Part shown: one piece after another, positions 14,742-17,477 of the stretch | How positions within the stretch are numbered: the stretch's first letter is position 1 | Layout of the letters: every line of letters begins with the position of its first letter | Translations under genes and position numbers: made by a program | NCBI GenBank assembly: GCA_964417835.1 | Contig: CAYQJD010000019.1 | Coordinates: 1 to 17,477, forward strand | Length of the DNA: 17,477 nucleotides | Source: UMGS1124 sp964417835 | GTDB taxonomy: Bacteria; Bacillota_I; Bacilli_A; RF39; UBA660 | Direction: 5' to 3' | Notes under the pieces: generated by a model | Databases searched by the model: none | Told to the model about the DNA's origin: nothing | Seen by the model: the letters and a program-made list of their open reading frames with translations, nothing else

Positions 14742-15819
14742 TAGACTCCCACTCCTTTAAGAATTTTACAATACTTTTATAATTATTTTTTAATTTATTA
14801 GATATTATATTATTTTCTAAATCTGAATAGATATGACTTATATTATTATAATTCTTAACATATTTTATTATTTCTTGAGAAGAAATTTTAATATCTTTTC
14901 TTGTCTTTATTGGTAAACTTTTATACATTTTATTTATACTAACATGTTCTAACCCCAAAATTTCTCCAGCTACTATATTAACATATAATCCATAAGTATA
15001 TAATGTTTTATTATCAATTTTTTTATTATTAATTATTTTTCTAATATTATTGATTATATCTTTTTCGTTTTTAGTAAAAGGATAATTTTTGTCAAAATTT
15101 ATTTGTGCATACATTCCTAACAAATCATTTGTATAATTAACAACATCATAATCTATTTTCAAATATTTTAAAAGATCTAATTCTTTTAACAAATCTAGTC
15201 CAGTTATTTTACTTTTCGAAATAAGAATCTTATCTAACTCTTCTTTTTTTCTATAATATGATAATGAATTTAATAAACTCTTATTTTCTTTTATAAATTC
15301 TAAAATTTCTTTATCAAGTTTAAAGTTATAGACTATAGAAAATCTAATCGCTCTTAATATTCTTAAAGGATCTTCTGTTAATTTTTCTTTTGTATTTCCA
15401 ACACATTTTATAATTTTGTTTTCTAAATCCTTTTTCGCATTATAATTGTCTATTATTTTTCCTTTATAATTTATTAAAAGTGTATTAATAGTAAAATCTC
15501 TTCTTTTCAAGTCAGTTTTTACATCATTAATATAATTTATAGTTTTAGGTTTTCTATTTTCATATTTAGTCTCTTCTCTAAATGTAGTAATATCAATATT
15601 AAATCTTTTCGTTTTTATATTAATACAACCATAATTATCTGTTTTTGTTTTATCTAAATTTAATATTTCTATAATATCTTTAGGTAATGCATTAGTACAA
15701 ATATCAACATCATTTGAATTTATGCCTAAAAGTTTATCTCTTACGTAACCTCCTACTATATATGCGACATATCCATTTTTTTCTATTTTTTTTAATATAT
15801 TTAACAATATTTTTTCCAT
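14734..15819 (-). CDS. cca: CCA tRNA nucleotidyltransferase (class II)
   Basis: This enzyme adds or repairs the 3' CCA end of tRNAs without a nucleic acid template. The 361-aa protein shows the class II order: motif A GGYVRD (23-28) with metal-binding Asp37 and Asp39 (DVDI), RRDFTIN (106-112) for ribose selection, and EDPLRILRAIRF (149-160). The nucleotide-selecting helix region and a divergent C-terminal tail domain follow. It is somewhat shorter than the 390-400 aa of many Bacillus forms, with the shortening in the tail. The ATG at 15817-15819 has only GTGGTAAT as a ribosome binding site. It may use the -10-like TATACT at 15835-15840. It starts the cca-dnaD-nth unit. Confidence 0.95.
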   Translation of the reverse strand: MEKILLNILKKIEKNGYVAYIVGGYVRDKLLGINSNDVDICTNALPKDIIEILNLDKTKTDNYGCINIKTKRFNIDITTFREETKYENRKPKTINYINDVKTDLKRRDFTINTLLINYKGKIIDNYNAKKDLENKIIKCVGNTKEKLTEDPLRILRAIRFSIVYNFKLDKEILEFIKENKSLLNSLSYYRKKEELDKILISKSKITGLDLLKELDLLKYLKIDYDVVNYTNDLLGMYAQINFDKNYPFTKNEKDIINNIRKIINNKKIDNKTLYTYGLYVNIVAGEILGLEHVSINKMYKSLPIKTRKDIKISSQEIIKYVKNYNNISHIYSDLENNIISNKLKNNYKSIVKFLKEWESNE

Positions 15820-15834
15820 ATTACCACAGTAAAA

Positions 15835-15840
15835 AGTATA
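15835..15840 (-). promoter_or_regulatory. Putative -10 box for cca-dnaD-nth
   Basis: TATACT on the minus strand, 16 nt before the cca ATG and just after the terminator of the peptide operon. No convincing -35 is visible; TTTTTA occurs at 17-nt spacing. The leader would be about 10 nt long. Confidence 0.35.
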
Positions 15841-15871
15841 TCATAAAAATACGAAATTAAAAAGCTTTAAC

Positions 15872-15905
15872 AAAAAAAATCATGAAGTATAATTTCATGA
15901 TTTTT
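15872..15905 (-). terminator. Terminator of the exporter/peptide operon
   Basis: A perfect 12-bp stem (arms 15894-15905 and 15875-15886, 7-nt loop) is followed on the minus strand by a T-tract. It starts 3 nt after the stop of the second peptide gene. The arms are A/T-flanked on both sides, so it may work in both directions. Confidence 0.88.
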
Positions 15906-15908
15906 CTA

Positions 15909-16061
15909 TCAACATGTAGTTTTATTTTTAACATAATTTAAAGCACTTCCAATACTTCTCCCAATTTCTAAAAAAGCATTAAAAAGTTTTACTATGGAAT
16001 TTATAAAATTCCCTGATGTTGTTGCACCGCCCTGTATTTTTTTTAATTCTTCTGTACTCAT
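15909..16061 (-). CDS. Double-glycine-leader peptide B (bacteriocin-like precursor)
   Basis: A 50-aa precursor with a 12-residue leader MSTEELKKIQGG that fits the double-glycine consensus of class II bacteriocins (E-L-x-x-I-x-G-G). The predicted mature peptide has 38 residues, starts ATTSGNF, has an amphipathic central part (INSIVKLFNAFLEIG), carries a GxxxG motif (GRSIG), is net positive by about +3, and ends in a single Cys (NKTTC). Its ATG shares one base with the TGA of peptide A (TGATG) and has no ribosome binding site of its own, so translation should be coupled. It lies directly before a strong terminator. A two-peptide bacteriocin with peptide A is the leading idea. A signalling peptide is possible. 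I know no named relative. Confidence 0.82.
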   Translation of the reverse strand: MSTEELKKIQGGATTSGNFINSIVKLFNAFLEIGRSIGSALNYVKNKTTC

Positions 16062-16204
16062 CAATTACATTTTAAAGGTCTTAAAAAGCCATCTATAACT
16101 CCAGCAATAAAGGTCCCTATACTAATAATAATTAATCCCCAACCTAATTTATTTGTACTAGCGCCTCCTTTTACTTCTAAAAGTTCATCTTTATTTAAAA
16201 CCAT
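16061..16204 (-). CDS. Double-glycine-leader peptide A (bacteriocin-like precursor)
   Basis: A 47-aa precursor with a 14-residue leader MVLNKDELLEVKGG (E-L-x-x-V-x-G-G) and a predicted 33-residue mature peptide. The mature part starts ASTNKLGWG, has a strongly hydrophobic Gly-containing core (LIIISIGTFIAGVIDG; GTFIA is a GxxxA motif) and ends RPLKCN, with one Cys and a net charge of about +2. The ATG at 16202-16204 has a strong AGGAG (16211-16215) and starts inside the last 14 nt of the exporter gene. The stop TGA overlaps the ATG of peptide B. Leader, size, charge, and position after a bacteriocin-type ABC exporter all support a class II bacteriocin-like peptide cleaved at Gly-Gly during export. 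Confidence 0.85.
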   Translation of the reverse strand: MVLNKDELLEVKGGASTNKLGWGLIIISIGTFIAGVIDGFLRPLKCN

Positions 16205-17477
16205 TAGTTACTCCTCTCTTTAAATTAAAGCTTTTATCAAAAAGAAAACTAACATCTTTGTGACTTACATAAATTATAGTTCTATTTTTATAAAATTTTA
16301 GTAAATCTTTTAATATTTTTATCTCTAATTCGTAGTCAACTTCTTTTAATACCTCATCCAAAATAATTATTTTATTCGCATGAAATAGAGTTCTTGCTAA
16401 AACAATTCTGTTTATTTCTCCTCCACTAATATTTGAATTATTTAATATAAAAGTATTCATTCCTAATTCCTTAAATATTTTTATTTCATTTATTTTGCAA
16501 ATATTTATTATATCATTTAATTTATTATCTTTATCTGGTTTTCCAAGTGTTATATTGTTATATAATGTATCATCAAATAAATTATCACTTTGCGATGTAT
16601 ATGAAATCAAATTAGATATATCTATATTCTTTAAATCATTATCATCTATAAAAATCTTTCCATCATAATTAACAATTTCTTTATTTAAAATTTTTAATAA
16701 ACTACTTTTACCTATTCCTGAAGGGCCATGAATAAATAACTTATCATTTTTTTTAATTACTAAATTCAAATTTCTTATTATATTTCTATTATTTATACTA
16801 TAATTTAAATTTTTTATTCTTATATAATTTGAAAAATTATATATATATTTAAACTCTTTAAATTCTAGTGATAAGAAGTCATTATTTTTTCTAAGTATAG
16901 ATTTATATAATATTATACTCGGATAATAATCAATTATTTTTTTTATATAGATTAAAATATAATTCGCAATAATATATATATTTAAACTTAAAGATAGATT
17001 ATATTTATATTTAATAAGTAAAAATAGCATTATTAACAAAACTATATTAACAAATAAATTATTTATAAAATTTAATATATATATTTTTTTGCTCAATTTT
17101 TTATTAATGTTATTTTTATTACATAAGTTTTTATTTATATTTTTTATAAAATAATCATAAATATTTAAATTTTTAATTGTTTGAATATTCGATATATAAT
17201 CAATAATATTAGCATTATATGATTCTTCTATATTTATTAATTGCTTTATTTCATTAGTAAATTTTTTATTAAAATATAAATTATATACAAAAAAAATTAC
17301 TAAAAGAAAAATTATTTTTATTGCAATATTAAAACTCATTAAAAAAATTATTATAACCATACTTATGAAAAGTATAAAATAAAAAATAACTTCTATAATA
17401 ATATTTATTATATTTGTACTTAAACTATCTAATTCATTAAATCTAGATGATAATTCCCCTTTTTGCTTTAATTTAAT
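16191..17477 (-). CDS. Bacteriocin-type ABC exporter, C-terminal part (5' end outside window)
   Basis: The frame is open to the right edge, so 428 C-terminal residues are visible. A start at 17360 would be artificial, because the preceding codons (KQKGELSSRFNELDSL) match the GE-x-x-SRFND segment that opens the membrane domain of peptidase-containing bacteriocin exporters. The rest of that domain has several hydrophobic helices (to about residue 190). The nucleotide-binding domain has Walker A GPSGIGKSS (about 251-259), Q-loop SYTSQS, signature ISGGEINRI (variant of LSGGQ), Walker B IIILDE (about 370-375), D-loop variant VLKEVD in place of ATSNLD, and H-loop SH (His about 406). A C39 Gly-Gly peptidase domain is expected upstream of the window. 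The frame is extremely rich in Asn, Ile and Lys. Its end overlaps peptide A, its likely cargo. Confidence 0.9.
   Translation of the reverse strand: MKLKQKGELSSRFNELDSLSTNIINIIIEVIFYFILFISMVIIIFLMSFNIAIKIIFLLVIFFVYNLYFNKKFTNEIKQLINIEESYNANIIDYISNIQTIKNLNIYDYFIKNINKNLCNKNNINKKLSKKIYILNFINNLFVNIVLLIMLFLLIKYKYNLSLSLNIYIIANYILIYIKKIIDYYPSIILYKSILRKNNDFLSLEFKEFKYIYNFSNYIRIKNLNYSINNRNIIRNLNLVIKKNDKLFIHGPSGIGKSSLLKILNKEIVNYDGKIFIDDNDLKNIDISNLISYTSQSDNLFDDTLYNNITLGKPDKDNKLNDIINICKINEIKIFKELGMNTFILNNSNISGGEINRIVLARTLFHANKIIILDEVLKEVDYELEIKILKDLLKFYKNRTIIYVSHKDVSFLFDKSFNLKRGVTNGFK

Noticed and set aside
17358..17360. ATG as the start of the ABC exporter
   Set aside because: The same frame continues upstream to the window edge with residues typical of the family (GELSSRFN), and there is no ribosome binding site. 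The gene is partial, not a short half-transporter.
1..17477. CRISPR array, insertion sequence, tRNA or rRNA gene
   Set aside because: I saw no spaced direct repeats, transposase frame or cloverleaf sequence. The intergenic gaps are all under 300 bases and are explained by the T-box, promoters and terminators listed.

Overview
The window is a very AT-rich stretch (roughly a quarter G+C by eye) of a bacterial chromosome. All recognisable genes read on the minus strand. TGG encodes Trp in conserved proteins and TGA is used as a stop (gatB and two small peptides), so the mycoplasma code does not apply. The gene set (gatCAB-aspS under a T-box, dnaD, nusB-xseA-xseB next to spoIVB, class II cca) points to a low-GC Bacillota, probably an uncultured Bacilli lineage near the Mollicutes branch. 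The lineage is inference; the presence of spoIVB suggests a sporulation programme or its remnant.

Layout in transcription order, from the right edge. (1) 17477-15872: the 3' part of a bacteriocin-type ABC exporter, followed by two overlapping small genes not longer than 50 codons. Both encode double-glycine-leader peptides, and the unit ends at a strong terminator. This is the most novel part of the window. (2) 15819-13481: cca, dnaD and nth, with overlapping ends. (3) 13405-11475: nusB, xseA and xseB, then a terminator over the xseB stop. (4) 11433-10402: spoIVB and its terminator. (5) 10329-7412: an unassigned three-gene membrane/surface operon, made of a two-helix TrbC/VirB2-like protein with a Cys-rich tail, a one-helix protein with an Ig-like outer domain, and a large secreted protein with propeller-like repeats and copper-amine-oxidase-N-like stalk domains. 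(6) 7281-6688: a lone hypothetical gene. (7) 6650-1429: an extended -10 promoter, a T-box leader with an AAC (Asn) specifier, then gatC-gatA-gatB-aspS and a terminator. (8) 1403-96: ffh, followed by a consensus promoter and a stem-loop that run off the left edge.

How the genes work together: the T-box operon holds the enzymes of tRNA-dependent amide aminoacyl-tRNA synthesis. AspRS carries a His in the anticodon-binding domain that is associated with non-discriminating enzymes. Such an AspRS would make Asp-tRNA(Asn), which GatCAB amidates, and uncharged tRNA(Asn) would switch the operon on. cca, nth, dnaD, nusB and xseAB are housekeeping genes for tRNA ends, base repair, replication initiation, antitermination and nuclease functions. 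The exporter and its peptides look like a small accessory module next to this core block.
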